From the NCBI GenBank assembly GCA_023228445.1, contig JALOBD010000031.1, positions 1-16,707 of the forward strand: a stretch of 16,707 nt of DNA, read 5' to 3'. Each line of letters begins with the position of its first letter. Position 1 is the stretch's first letter. Origin of the DNA: Sphaerochaeta sp. (GTDB lineage: Bacteria; Spirochaetota; Spirochaetia; Sphaerochaetales; Sphaerochaetaceae). This document shows positions 1-7,887 of the stretch, piece after piece. A program made the translations under genes and the position numbers. The notes beneath the pieces are model-generated. The model was not told the origin of the DNA. It saw only the letters and a program-made list of their open reading frames with translations, and ran no database searches.

Positions 1-37
1 AAAAGCGGCGTATAACGCGAGCGTTCCAGCCCACTGT

Positions 38-67
38 CCCCCCCGGTCATCGCATTGGCCGGGGGGG
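38..67 (+). terminator. GC-rich hairpin, possible intrinsic terminator
   Basis: Seven C's followed by GGTC (38-48) pair with GGCC plus seven G's (57-67) around an 8-nt loop, giving an 11-bp stem with one G-U pair. ATTCTTTGT follows on the plus strand. The stem is very strong but the T-run is poor, so it is either the terminator of a plus-strand gene lying before the window or another structured element. On the minus strand no T-run follows, so plus is the better orientation. Confidence 0.45.
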
Positions 68-480
68 ATTCTTTGTGCCAACAATGGCCTTGCCATCAAA
101 GCTGGTGATGCGGTCGTGCATGGGGATGTGACGGGTGTCTTCACCGTCCTGGTCAAGCGAGGGGAGGGAACTCCGGTTACCGTCAATATCAGTGCTACGC
201 CAATGCAGAACGAGGATGGATCGGCCAACTATATCGGCAGCAGATCAAGGAGAGTGGGCAGACGGCCGCGAAGATCAATACCATCGGCTCAGCAGCAAGC
301 TCGTCAAGCGTCATCTCGTACACCGCTGTCAAAAACCATACCAACAACAATTGGATCCGGGACACGAAGGTCCGTGAGTACACGGTCCCCAAGACCACCA
401 ATGTTATGTACGGCACGTATACGGCCAACGTCTGTGTCTTCATCACCTTGAGTAACCACATCCATGCCCAAGAGTGTTGA
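62..480 (+). pseudogene. Unrecognised, probably frameshifted gene remnant
   Basis: Two adjacent reading frames look coding in succession. Frame 2 carries a plausible beta-rich stretch that includes VTGVFTVLVKRGEGTPVTV and ends near NEDGSANYI, at about 237. From about 238 the sense passes to frame 1, which continues without a stop through QQIKESGQTAAKINTIG and TVPKTTNVMYGTYTANVCVF to a TGA at 478-480. Codons in both segments favour G or C at third positions, as in the pyruvate dehydrogenase genes. The simplest reading is one gene 3' end broken by a frameshift near 238, or a sequencing error there. I recognise no family. No start codon with a ribosome binding site is visible, and the gene may begin before the window, although the hairpin at 38-67 argues against that. 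Coding status is uncertain. Confidence 0.3.
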
Positions 481-505
481 CCTCCTTCGGGAAGCCGGTT
501 TTTTC
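480..505 (+). terminator. Weak intrinsic terminator after the remnant
   Basis: Directly after the TGA at 478-480, an imperfect hairpin (ACC, a 2x2 internal loop, then CTTC-GG-GAAG, then GGT) is followed by a run of six T's ending in C. The stem is short, so the call is tentative. Its position right behind the last stop codon of the plus-strand remnant supports that reading frame. Confidence 0.35.
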
Positions 506-520
506 TTGTGAGCACCAGGG

Positions 521-557
521 AAAAAAACGGTCCTCCTCACAGTGTGAAGGGGACCGT
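521..557 (-). terminator. Intrinsic terminator of the pyruvate dehydrogenase operon
   Basis: Read on the minus strand, ACGGTCC pairs with GGACCGT, and inner arms CTTCACA and TGTGAGG extend the stem. Seven T's follow at once (the A-run at 521-527 on the plus strand). It lies 18 bases past the lpd stop codon and is a textbook Rho-independent terminator for the minus-strand operon. Confidence 0.88.
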
Positions 558-574
558 ATGATGATGATCTCTCC

Positions 575-1960
575 TTACCGGTTGAGCATATCGGTCGCCC
601 GCTTCTCTGCAAGCTCTGCAGCGATGGCGAAGGTTTCGCTCAGCGTCGGGTGGGCGTGGATGGAGAGGGCGATGTCCTCGCTCACCGCTCCCATCTCCAA
701 GGCCAAGAGCGCCTCAGCGATCAACTCGCCGGCACTCTTGCCGCAGATTCCTGCCCCGATGAGACGGCCAGTCTTGGCATCGAAGAGCGTCTTGGTAACC
801 CCCACCGCAGCCAGCGAGCTCATCGCCCGACTCGAGGCCTGCCATGGCATCGAAGTTGAGGTGTACTCGATGCCCTGTTCCTTTGCCTCCAGTTCGGTCA
901 AGCCCACCCAGGCGATCTCCGGCTGGGTGTAGGCCACCGAGGGGATGCCCAGCGGCGTGAAGGCGGACTTCTGTCCGCAGGCCACCTCTGCTGCGACCTT
1001 TGCTTGGGCAGAGGCGCGGTGGGCGAGCATCGGGTCCCCGGTGACATCGCCGATGGCATAGATGTGGGCAGCACTCGTCCTCAGCTCTTCATCAACGGTG
1101 ATGAACCCTCGCTTGTCGACAACCACACCACCGTTTTGTAGGTTCAGAGAGTCGCTGTTCGGTCTCCTGCCCACAGCCACCAACACTGCGTCGGCGCTGA
1201 TCTCCTGCTGGTTGCCCAGGTGGATGGTCAGCTGTTTTGGAGAGGCCACCACCTTCTCCACCTTGGTGGAGAGGTGGAGCTGGTACTTGCCCTTGATGGC
1301 CCTGAGCAACGGGGCTTTCAGATCCTTGTCCGCCGGCGGGATGATGGAGTCCATCATCTCGATGATGGTGATCTTCGAGCCGAGGGCGTGGTAGATCGAG
1401 GCCATCTCCAAGCCGATGATCCCGCCGCCGATGATGGCCAGATGTTCAGGTACCTGCCGGAGCTCGAGGGCGTCGGTGGAGTCCCATACCCGCTCATCTT
1501 CGTAGGGGATGCCCGGTATCTGTACCGGACGGCTACCGGTGGCGATGATCAGGTCCTTGAAGGCGATGGTCGTATCATCGCCAACCAACAGCTCATTGCC
1601 ACTCTTCAGCGTGCCGAAACCGGTCATCACCTCGACCTTGCGTGCTTTGGCCAGTGATGCAATACCACTGTTGAGGCCCTTGACCACTGCACTCTTGTGT
1701 GCGCGGATCTTCTCGAGGTCGATGACCGGCTTTGAAAATTGGAGGCCAAGCGGGCCCACCTTCTCCACATCCTCCATCACCTCGCTGTAGTGTAGGAGGG
1801 TCTTGCTCGGGATGCACCCCACGTTGAGACACACCCCTCCGAGCACCGGCTCCTGCTCAACGATGGTGACACTGCGCCCCAGGTCGGCAGCCCGGAAGGC
1901 GGCGCTGTAGCCGCCGGGCCCGCCGCCCAATACCACAAGGTCGCGTTCGATCGTGTTCAT
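575..1960 (-). CDS. lpdA: Dihydrolipoamide dehydrogenase (E3)
   Basis: This 461-residue flavoprotein reoxidises the dihydrolipoyl group of the E2 subunit using FAD and NAD+, forming NADH; it acts in the cytoplasm as E3 of the pyruvate dehydrogenase complex. The N-terminal FAD fold shows GGGPGG at residues 12-17. The redox-active disulfide motif GGVCLNVGCIPSK has Cys44 and Cys49. A second Rossmann motif (IIGGGIIGLE) for NAD lies in the middle, and the C-terminal active-site motif HAHPTLSE contains His437 and Glu442. Length is normal for the family. The ATG overlaps the upstream E2 stop codon in an ATGA arrangement and is preceded by a GAGGAGGG ribosome binding site about 8 bases away, so the start is well supported. 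It is the last gene of the operon, followed by a strong terminator. It may also serve other 2-oxoacid dehydrogenases or a glycine cleavage system, but none is visible here. Confidence 0.96.
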   Translation of the reverse strand: MNTIERDLVVLGGGPGGYSAAFRAADLGRSVTIVEQEPVLGGVCLNVGCIPSKTLLHYSEVMEDVEKVGPLGLQFSKPVIDLEKIRAHKSAVVKGLNSGIASLAKARKVEVMTGFGTLKSGNELLVGDDTTIAFKDLIIATGSRPVQIPGIPYEDERVWDSTDALELRQVPEHLAIIGGGIIGLEMASIYHALGSKITIIEMMDSIIPPADKDLKAPLLRAIKGKYQLHLSTKVEKVVASPKQLTIHLGNQQEISADAVLVAVGRRPNSDSLNLQNGGVVVDKRGFITVDEELRTSAAHIYAIGDVTGDPMLAHRASAQAKVAAEVACGQKSAFTPLGIPSVAYTQPEIAWVGLTELEAKEQGIEYTSTSMPWQASSRAMSSLAAVGVTKTLFDAKTGRLIGAGICGKSAGELIAEALLALEMGAVSEDIALSIHAHPTLSETFAIAAELAEKRATDMLNR

Positions 1961-3228
1961 AGCAAGACCCTCCTCAGGTCGTTGAGCAGGCTGGCGAGGT
2001 AGGTGGTGAACCGCACCCCGGTCGCCCCATCGACGACGCGGTGGTCATAGGAGAGGGAGAGAGGCAGGATATCCCGCGCAATAAACTCCTCACCATTCCA
2101 CACCGGTCTCTTGGCGATCCGCGAAAGACCCAGGATGGCTACCTCGGGGCGGTTGATGATCGGGGTGAAGTACGTGCCGCCGATGCCACCGAGCGAAGAG
2201 ACCGAGAAGGAACCGCCGGCAAGATCTTCGCTCTTGAGCTTGCGCGAGCGTGCCCGCTCGCTCAAGGCGATCAAATCGGTGGCGATCTCGATGACGCTCT
2301 TCTGATCGGCATCCTTGACCACCGGCACCACCAGTCCCTCAGGGGTATCGACGGCAACGCCGATGTGGTAGTAGTGCTTGAGGATGATCTCGCCGCTCGC
2401 CTCATCAAAGGACGCATTGAGCGCCGGATACTCCTTGAGGGCATAGACGAGCGCCTTTATGACGAAGGGGAGGATCGAGAGTTTCACATCGCTCTTCACT
2501 GAGCGCCTGAACGCTTCCAACTCCGTCACGTCGGCTTCGTCAAATTGGGTGACGTGGGGGATGCTCTGCCATGAGCCGGTGAGGTGGGGACCACTGAACT
2601 TCTGGATTCGGCTCAGCGGAGTGCGTTCGACCGCCCCATAGACGGCAAAGTCCTCCAAGACGAAGGGCGCTGCCACCACAGCCGTCCCGCCACTGAGTGC
2701 TGCTTTGACGAGGCGCTGCACATCCTCGTGGAGGATCCTGCCATGCTCGCCGGTTCCCGTCACCTGGGAGAGGTCCACACCGAGCTCGCGTGCATACCTG
2801 CGCAGCGATGGGGTGGCATGGTAGGTCCCGCCCACAGAAGGCAGTGATGCTGGTTTGGCCTCTGGCTTGGCCGGTGCAGGTGGCGCGGCCTTCGGTTCCT
2901 CTTTTGCCTCCGGTGTAGCTGCTGGGGGCGTTGAGTCCGCCTTCTCCTCCGGCTTGGGCTCAACCGGTGGTTGGGGCTTCCCCGCTTCCTCAACGACCTC
3001 GATCTCGGCGATTGGCGTCCCTTCATTGACCAGGTCACCCTCTTTGATCAGCACCTTGGTGATGGTGCCGCTGTAGGGGCTGGGGATGTCGGTGACCGCT
3101 TTGGCACTCTCCAGGGCGATGAGCGAGTCATCCACGGCTACGCTGTCGCCCTCCTTGATATAGACCTCGATGACCGGGATATCGCTGAAGTCTCCGAGGT
3201 GGGGTACGGTTATCTGTTTGATTGCCAT
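1957..3228 (-). CDS. aceF: Dihydrolipoamide acetyltransferase (E2 of pyruvate dehydrogenase)
   Basis: E2 forms the core of the complex: its lipoyl arm takes the acetyl group from E1 and transfers it to CoA. The 423 residues contain one lipoyl domain (about 1-80) with the modified lysine Lys43 in ALESAKAVTDIPS. A long Ala/Pro/Glu/Lys-rich flexible linker (about 82-130) follows, then a peripheral-subunit-binding domain (about 135-172, ATPSLRRYARELGVDL), then the catalytic acyltransferase domain. That domain ends in the HRVVDG signature at 396-401, with catalytic His396 and Asp400. Many proteobacterial AceF proteins carry two or three lipoyl domains, so this is a short version. Its ATG lies 16 bases after the aceE stop behind an AGGAGC site. 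Placement between aceE and lpd supports pyruvate specificity rather than another 2-oxoacid. Confidence 0.94.
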   Translation of the reverse strand: MAIKQITVPHLGDFSDIPVIEVYIKEGDSVAVDDSLIALESAKAVTDIPSPYSGTITKVLIKEGDLVNEGTPIAEIEVVEEAGKPQPPVEPKPEEKADSTPPAATPEAKEEPKAAPPAPAKPEAKPASLPSVGGTYHATPSLRRYARELGVDLSQVTGTGEHGRILHEDVQRLVKAALSGGTAVVAAPFVLEDFAVYGAVERTPLSRIQKFSGPHLTGSWQSIPHVTQFDEADVTELEAFRRSVKSDVKLSILPFVIKALVYALKEYPALNASFDEASGEIILKHYYHIGVAVDTPEGLVVPVVKDADQKSVIEIATDLIALSERARSRKLKSEDLAGGSFSVSSLGGIGGTYFTPIINRPEVAILGLSRIAKRPVWNGEEFIARDILPLSLSYDHRVVDGATGVRFTTYLASLLNDLRRVLL

Positions 3229-3244
3229 TGTCCTGCTCCTATCT

Positions 3245-5869
3245 TCAGCTCAAGAGTGGATTGCTCTTGTCGATATCGATGTTGAACTTCTTGATCAACT
3301 CCTCGGCCTTCTTCTCCTCGCCCAAGCCACGCAACGCGGCCAGTGCGATGTAGTTGCGATCAACCTCAAAGAAGCGTCTCAGCGCCTCCCGTGTGTCGCT
3401 GCGCCCGAAGCCGTCGGTTCCCAGGATGGTGATGCTATCGCTGGGGATCAGGCGCCTGATCTGCTCGGCATACGCCCTGATGTAGTCGGTTGCGATGACC
3501 GCAGGTCCGGTGTGCCCCTTCATGATCTGGGTGAGGTAGGGGACCTGCTTGTCAGCGTGGGTGAGGTTGTACCGTTCGGCAGCGATGCCGTCCTTGTGCA
3601 ACTCGTTGATACCCAACACGCTCCAGACGTCGCTTTCGATGCCGAACTCATCCTTGAGTAGGTCGGATGCAGCGATGACTTCGCGCATGATGGTACCGCT
3701 TCCCATCAACTGAGGCTTTTTCCCACTCCCCTTGCCCTTGCGGTAGAGGTAGGCACCGCGCCTGATGCCCTCCTCGACGCCGGCAGGCATCGCAGGATGG
3801 CTATAGTTCTCGTTCATCAAGGTGATGTAGTAGAAGACCTCCTCCTTCTCCTGGTACATCCGCCGCATCCCATCTTGGATGACGACGGCCAGCTCATAGG
3901 AGAAGGTCGGGTCGTACGCCTGGATGGTCGGGATGGTGGAAGCGAGCAGCAGACCGTGACCATCCTCGTGTTGCAGCCCCTCGCCAAGGAGCGTGGTGCG
4001 CCCGGCGGTGGCTCCCATGAGAAAGCCCTTGGCCCGGCTATCGCCGGCTGCCCAGAGCAGATCCCCGACCCGCTGGAAACCGAACATCGAGTAGAAGGTG
4101 TAGAAGGGGACCATGGTGAGGTGGTGGTTGGCGTAGCTTGTCGCCGCGGCGATCCACGAGGCGGTGGCCCCCGCTTCGGTGATTCCCTCCTCGAGGATCT
4201 GTCCGGTTGCAATCTCGCGATACCACATCAAGTCCTCACTGTCGGCCGGTTCATAGAGCTGGCCGTGGGGGGCGTAGATGCCGATCTGCCTGAAGAGCCC
4301 CTCCATACCGAAGGTACGCGCCTCATCGGGGACGATGGGGACGATGCGGTTGCCGATCTGCTTGTCCTTGACCAGCTTGGTGAGCATCCGTACGAACGCC
4401 ATCGTCGTGGAGATCTCGCGCGCCTCGGTGGAGGCGAGCATCTCAGAGAAGTCGTCCAAGGCCGGAATTTGCAGTGTTTCGTCGGTTTCGGTCCTGAAGG
4501 GCAGGCTCTTGCCCATGATGTCCCGGCGGCGGCGAAGGAACGCTGCCTCGGGGCTATCGGGGTCAGGCTTGATGAATGGCAAGGCCTCAACCTGGTCGTC
4601 GGTGAGGGGGACGTGGTAGAGGTCACGGAAGGCGAGCAGTGCGCTGCGATCCATGCTCTTGACGTTGTGCGCTCCCATGGAGGCCTCACCGCTTCCCATG
4701 CCGTACCCCTTGATGGTCTTGAAGAGGATGACCGTCGGCTCGCCCTTGTGCTCGATGGCTGCCTGGAAGGCGCTGTAGATCTTGCGTGGGTCGTGCCCGC
4801 CACGGGTCATCTGCCACAGGTCCTTGTCACTCTTGTCCTCGATGAGGCTCTTGAGGTATTCGTCATCACCGAAGATCTTCTCCCTGAGGTACGCCGGGCC
4901 CTTTACCTGGATGGCCTGAAACTCCCCGTCGACCATGGTGGAGAGCTTTTGCAGCAGGATGCCCTTGGTGTCACGTTCGAGGATCGAGTCCCACTCGCTG
5001 CCCCAGATGACCTTGATGACATTCCATCCGGCGCCGCGGAACTTTCCCTCAAGCTCCTGGATGATCTTCCCATTGCCCCGCACCGGTCCGTCGAGGCGTT
5101 GCAGGTTGGCGTTGACGACGAAGATCAGGTTGTCGAGGCTCTCGCGGGCTGCCAAGGAAAGGGCAGCCAACGACTCGGGCTCGTCGCTCTCCCCATCACC
5201 CATGAAGACCCAGACGCGCCGGCTGTCAGCCTCCTTGAGGTTGCGTGCTGCGATGTACTTCATGAAGCGAGCCTGGTAGATCCCCATCAAGGGGCCGAGG
5301 CCCATGGAGACGGTGGGAAACTGCCAGAAGTGGGGCATGAGGTGGGGGTGTGGGTATGAGGAGAGGCCTCCTCCGTCCACCTCCTCGCGGAAGTGGTTCA
5401 GCTCCTCCTCAGTGAGCCGTCCTTCGACAAAGGCGCGGGCATAGACTCCCGGTGATGAGTGGCCTTGGAAGTAGACCAGGTCATCCTCCTTGAAGAACCA
5501 GTTGAAGCCGACCTCATAGATCGAAGAGTAGGAGGCGTAGGAGGCGATGTGCCCGCCAATGCCATGGTTCTTCAAGTTGGCCTTGGCCACCATGGCCATG
5601 GCGTTCCAGCGCACGAAGGCGGCAACGTTGCGCGCCACCAGCGAGTCTTCGCTCGGTAGCTTAGCCGAGGTCTTTGCATCCAGCGTGTTGGCGTACGGGC
5701 TGATGACCCCGGGGGAGGTGTTCACCCCCAGGTGACGGGCCCGTTGGGTAAGTTCGCGCAACAGGAAGTCGGCTTTTGCCTCCCCCTCGGCCTTGACTAC
5801 ACCTTCGAGAGAGTCGAGCCACTCCTGGGTCTCCAAGGGATCTGTATCGGTATAATAGCTATCGCTCAT
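3245..5869 (-). CDS. aceE: Pyruvate dehydrogenase E1, homodimeric AceE type
   Basis: E1 uses thiamine diphosphate to decarboxylate pyruvate and reductively acetylate the E2 lipoyl group. The protein has 874 residues, close to E. coli AceE (887), and is the single-chain homodimeric form rather than the alpha/beta form. The thiamine diphosphate/Mg motif GDGESDEPE starts at residue 224 and runs to NANLQRLDG at about 253-261. The active-site segment GHSSPGVYARAF carries His137. The middle and C-terminal parts keep family blocks such as EARTFGMEGLFRQIGIY, PFYTFYSMFGFQRVGDL and GEGLQHEDGH. The ATG has a GGAGGA site 5 bases upstream. It is the first gene of the three-gene operon, behind a palindrome-rich promoter region. 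G+C-rich third positions make the antisense strand unusually open, but the family match on this strand is unambiguous. Confidence 0.97.
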   Translation of the reverse strand: MSDSYYTDTDPLETQEWLDSLEGVVKAEGEAKADFLLRELTQRARHLGVNTSPGVISPYANTLDAKTSAKLPSEDSLVARNVAAFVRWNAMAMVAKANLKNHGIGGHIASYASYSSIYEVGFNWFFKEDDLVYFQGHSSPGVYARAFVEGRLTEEELNHFREEVDGGGLSSYPHPHLMPHFWQFPTVSMGLGPLMGIYQARFMKYIAARNLKEADSRRVWVFMGDGESDEPESLAALSLAARESLDNLIFVVNANLQRLDGPVRGNGKIIQELEGKFRGAGWNVIKVIWGSEWDSILERDTKGILLQKLSTMVDGEFQAIQVKGPAYLREKIFGDDEYLKSLIEDKSDKDLWQMTRGGHDPRKIYSAFQAAIEHKGEPTVILFKTIKGYGMGSGEASMGAHNVKSMDRSALLAFRDLYHVPLTDDQVEALPFIKPDPDSPEAAFLRRRRDIMGKSLPFRTETDETLQIPALDDFSEMLASTEAREISTTMAFVRMLTKLVKDKQIGNRIVPIVPDEARTFGMEGLFRQIGIYAPHGQLYEPADSEDLMWYREIATGQILEEGITEAGATASWIAAATSYANHHLTMVPFYTFYSMFGFQRVGDLLWAAGDSRAKGFLMGATAGRTTLLGEGLQHEDGHGLLLASTIPTIQAYDPTFSYELAVVIQDGMRRMYQEKEEVFYYITLMNENYSHPAMPAGVEEGIRRGAYLYRKGKGSGKKPQLMGSGTIMREVIAASDLLKDEFGIESDVWSVLGINELHKDGIAAERYNLTHADKQVPYLTQIMKGHTGPAVIATDYIRAYAEQIRRLIPSDSITILGTDGFGRSDTREALRRFFEVDRNYIALAALRGLGEEKKAEELIKKFNIDIDKSNPLLS

Positions 5870-5895
5870 TGTATTCCTCCATTACGGTGGTATTC

Positions 5896-5929
5896 ACCAT
5901 GATGGTATCACGATGATAAAAACTATCAA
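5896..5929 (-). promoter_or_regulatory. Putative aceE promoter with three overlapping palindromes
   Basis: On the minus strand TTGATA (5924-5929) lies 16 bases from TACCAT (5902-5907), a plausible sigma70-type promoter that would start transcription about 25 bases before the aceE ATG. Three inverted repeats cover it: TGATA-N5-TATCA at 5914-5928, TATCA-N3-TGATA at 5906-5918, and ACCAT-C-ATGGT at 5896-5906. They could bind one or more regulators of pyruvate metabolism. The boxes are read by eye, and no known operator consensus (for example the E. coli PdhR site) is recognised. Confidence 0.45.
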
Positions 5930-6016
5930 ACATCTCAAGATGCCGATTAGGCAATATAATTGACTTGATATGGGCTGAATGTGACATTTACTCCGACTCA
6001 GAGCGACTATGAAACG

Positions 6017-6396
6017 CTACAAGAGCCAATCGAAGGGAACAAGGAGGATGCGGGAGAACAAAACCAGGCCACGCATATACCATCTGACCGGCTTTCTCGA
6101 GACATCATCAGAGCCATAGAGAACGCTCTCTTGGGCCAGTTCTTCCATCCGTTCCACTAGAGACACAGCCATCGGTACACTGTCGATGACCACCATGCTC
6201 TCAGTGCTGAGGAAGGAGGAGCAGGTATCAAGGTTGAAGGAGCTGACCATCGGGAGGCGAGCATCAAAGACATAGGTCTTGGCGTAAATCGAGCCCCCCC
6301 CTCATACTCGAGCAGGAGTGCACCAGCAGCAATCCCCGCCCGGTGTTTGAGGTACCCGGCAATTGGATGAAGAGGCCACTGAGTTGGTCAGACATG
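6017..6396 (-). pseudogene. Remnant of cardiolipin synthase (ClsC/YmdC-like phospholipase D family)
   Basis: The minus strand holds the 3' end of a phospholipase-D-family lipid synthase in pieces. One frame gives LTNSVASSSN at about 6360-6391, which matches the LTNSLA block before the second HKD motif. A second frame gives YLKHRAGIAAGALLLEYE. A third gives GSIYAKTYVFDARLPMVSSF, then NLDTCSSFLSTESMVVIDS and a C-terminus ending PFDWLL before a TAG at 6017-6019. ClsC proteins end in a similar PIEWLL, which supports the assignment. The first shift lies near 6355. The second is at the C tract 6294-6301: nine bases would keep the frame and only eight are present. The HKD histidine is replaced by tyrosine (SIYAK), and no 5' half is visible. 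The gene is dead unless the tract is a sequencing error. Confidence 0.75.
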
Positions 6397-6591
6397 GGTG
6401 TCGAATGGTTTGGAGGCTATGTCCTGCCACGTATGCATGAGATCATCCCGATGCTCTGCCGCCATCATGACTGATGGGGGAGGGCAAGTATTGGGTGTAT
6501 TCCTGATGGTATTTCAACCCTGAGTGTATCTCAACATGCTATCTCTTTTGTATGATAGTATTGAACTTACATTTGCCACTGGAGGTGTAAG
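6397..6591. other. Intergenic stretch with no recognisable gene
   Basis: I see no convincing coding sequence in either direction. The minus-strand frames that would continue the phospholipase remnant are interrupted by stops and lose similarity. TATGAT at 6551-6556 could be a -10 element for the plus-strand gene that follows, but there is no good -35 box at normal spacing. A GGAGGT ribosome binding site at about 6581-6586 belongs to the next gene. Confidence 0.5.
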
Positions 6592-7824
6592 ATGAGAATC
6601 ATTACGAATTCTGGTAAGCCGAATGATAGGATGAGAATACTCATTAAGAATCAAATCACCGAGGCTACAGAGGTGTTTATAGCTTCGGCTTTTTTTAGTG
6701 ATGCTGACTTGTTGGAAGAAATCACATCTGCTGGATGTTATGTCCGCCTCATAGTCAGGCTGAACTTTGGAACAAACCCAAGAGCTCTCGCAAAGGCCTT
6801 GATGTTGCCAAATGTTGCCATCCGATTCTTCACCAGCACATACTTTCATCCCAAGCTCTATATCTTTGGTAGTCGAATTGCCTATGTAGGGTCTTCCAAC
6901 TTCACAAACAACGGTCTTACGACCAATCAAGAGCTCAATGTGGAAATAGATGGTGAAGAGCCGGCGTTCGAGGAGCTTCAGAATGTGTTCGAGGCGTATT
7001 GGAATCGAGCACAACCACTTGAAGAAGGCCACGTAAAGGAATTTGCCAAGATAATTGCCGATATTCCGGTGCCTGAACCGTCGGATCGAATCCATAAGAT
7101 GATTGGTAAGTATGCATTCGAGGATGTTGAACCCGCGGTGAGGCTCCCAGGAAAACGGTTGTTTATCGACAGCTTCAAGCGTGAGTACCAAATGTACATC
7201 AAAAAATTCGAAGTATTAGCCAGGTTGTATGAGCAGGTTGGCATCAGAAGATTTCCCGATGCGCCCCTGAGGATAGAAATTGATCGATTCCTTTGGTGGG
7301 TCAGGGAGTATCATGCGAAGGGCGATTCATACATTGGCGTGAAGAATAGAACAGACGAGAAAATTCTGGAAATCTTGAAGGAGCTGGTTCCTGCATTCAA
7401 AGAATTCGACAATAAGTTTTTGGATACTGAATCGATTCCGCGATATGAGACCGTTACCAATAATTTTGCCTCGCCTCAATCCATACAATCGCTGTCGATG
7501 GAGCAACTGGTGACAGCGTTACAATCGGTATATGCCTTTACCGATAGATTGCGATACTTCTCCGGTGGATTGTCCACACTCATCGAGGTGTTTTTGGAGA
7601 AGAACACTGAAGAGGAAATTAAGAGATCGATCACCTTCCTCCTCTTTGGAAAAGGCGATTATCACGAGAGGCTGTATGATACAATCCGTGGACCATACAA
7701 GCTCCAAGAGTTCGGAGACAACTCAGTGACAGAACTGTTTGGTTTGGTGAATAACCATAACATCCCCATCAAGAATGGTCGGACCGTAAAGAGCATGGAG
7801 TGGCTGGGGTTTGGTAAGTTGTGA
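6592..7824 (+). CDS. Phospholipase-D-superfamily protein, candidate nuclease
   Basis: This 410-residue protein has a phospholipase-D-like fold in its N-terminal third. The single HKD-type motif reads FHPKLYIFGSRIAYVGSSNF, with His86, Lys88 and Asn103, followed by acidic residues in TNQELNVEID (Glu114, Glu118). The usual aspartate of HxK(x)4D is glycine here, as tolerated in several nuclease-type members. One motif per chain implies that two chains pair to form the active site, as in BfiI and Nuc-type nucleases. Residues about 165-410 form a mainly helical C-terminal part that I do not recognise. No signal peptide or membrane segment is seen. GGAGGT lies 7 bases before the ATG. The gene points the same way as the cas operon 238 bp downstream, with no clear terminator between. 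Role is inferred only: a DNA or RNA nuclease in restriction or another defence is likelier than a lipid enzyme. Confidence 0.8.
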   Translation: MRIITNSGKPNDRMRILIKNQITEATEVFIASAFFSDADLLEEITSAGCYVRLIVRLNFGTNPRALAKALMLPNVAIRFFTSTYFHPKLYIFGSRIAYVGSSNFTNNGLTTNQELNVEIDGEEPAFEELQNVFEAYWNRAQPLEEGHVKEFAKIIADIPVPEPSDRIHKMIGKYAFEDVEPAVRLPGKRLFIDSFKREYQMYIKKFEVLARLYEQVGIRRFPDAPLRIEIDRFLWWVREYHAKGDSYIGVKNRTDEKILEILKELVPAFKEFDNKFLDTESIPRYETVTNNFASPQSIQSLSMEQLVTALQSVYAFTDRLRYFSGGLSTLIEVFLEKNTEEEIKRSITFLLFGKGDYHERLYDTIRGPYKLQEFGDNSVTELFGLVNNHNIPIKNGRTVKSMEWLGFGKL

Positions 7825-7887
7825 TCGGAAGAGTATAGCAGGTATGCTTTCTGATTATGTATCCCAATATGACCGATTTCTCTGAGG

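Noticed and set aside
1081..1111. GATGAACC-like string resembling the end of the CRISPR repeat
   Set aside because: It is inside lpd, lacks the CCCCAC/GTGGGG hairpin, and is not repeated nearby.
3797..5359. A 520-codon open frame on the plus strand, antisense to aceE
   Set aside because: It is a by-product of the strong G/C third-position bias in aceE. Its translation is low-complexity in Val/Leu/Asp/Gly with no recognisable family, and the opposite strand is an unambiguous AceE.
6514..7191. A 225-codon minus-strand frame over the PLD-family gene
   Set aside because: It has no recognisable motif, whereas the plus strand carries the HKD motif and a good ribosome binding site.
7824..7880. Intrinsic terminator after the PLD-family gene
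   Set aside because: AGCA-GGTA-TGCT at about 7837-7851 is only a 4-bp stem, and the T-run after it is too short.
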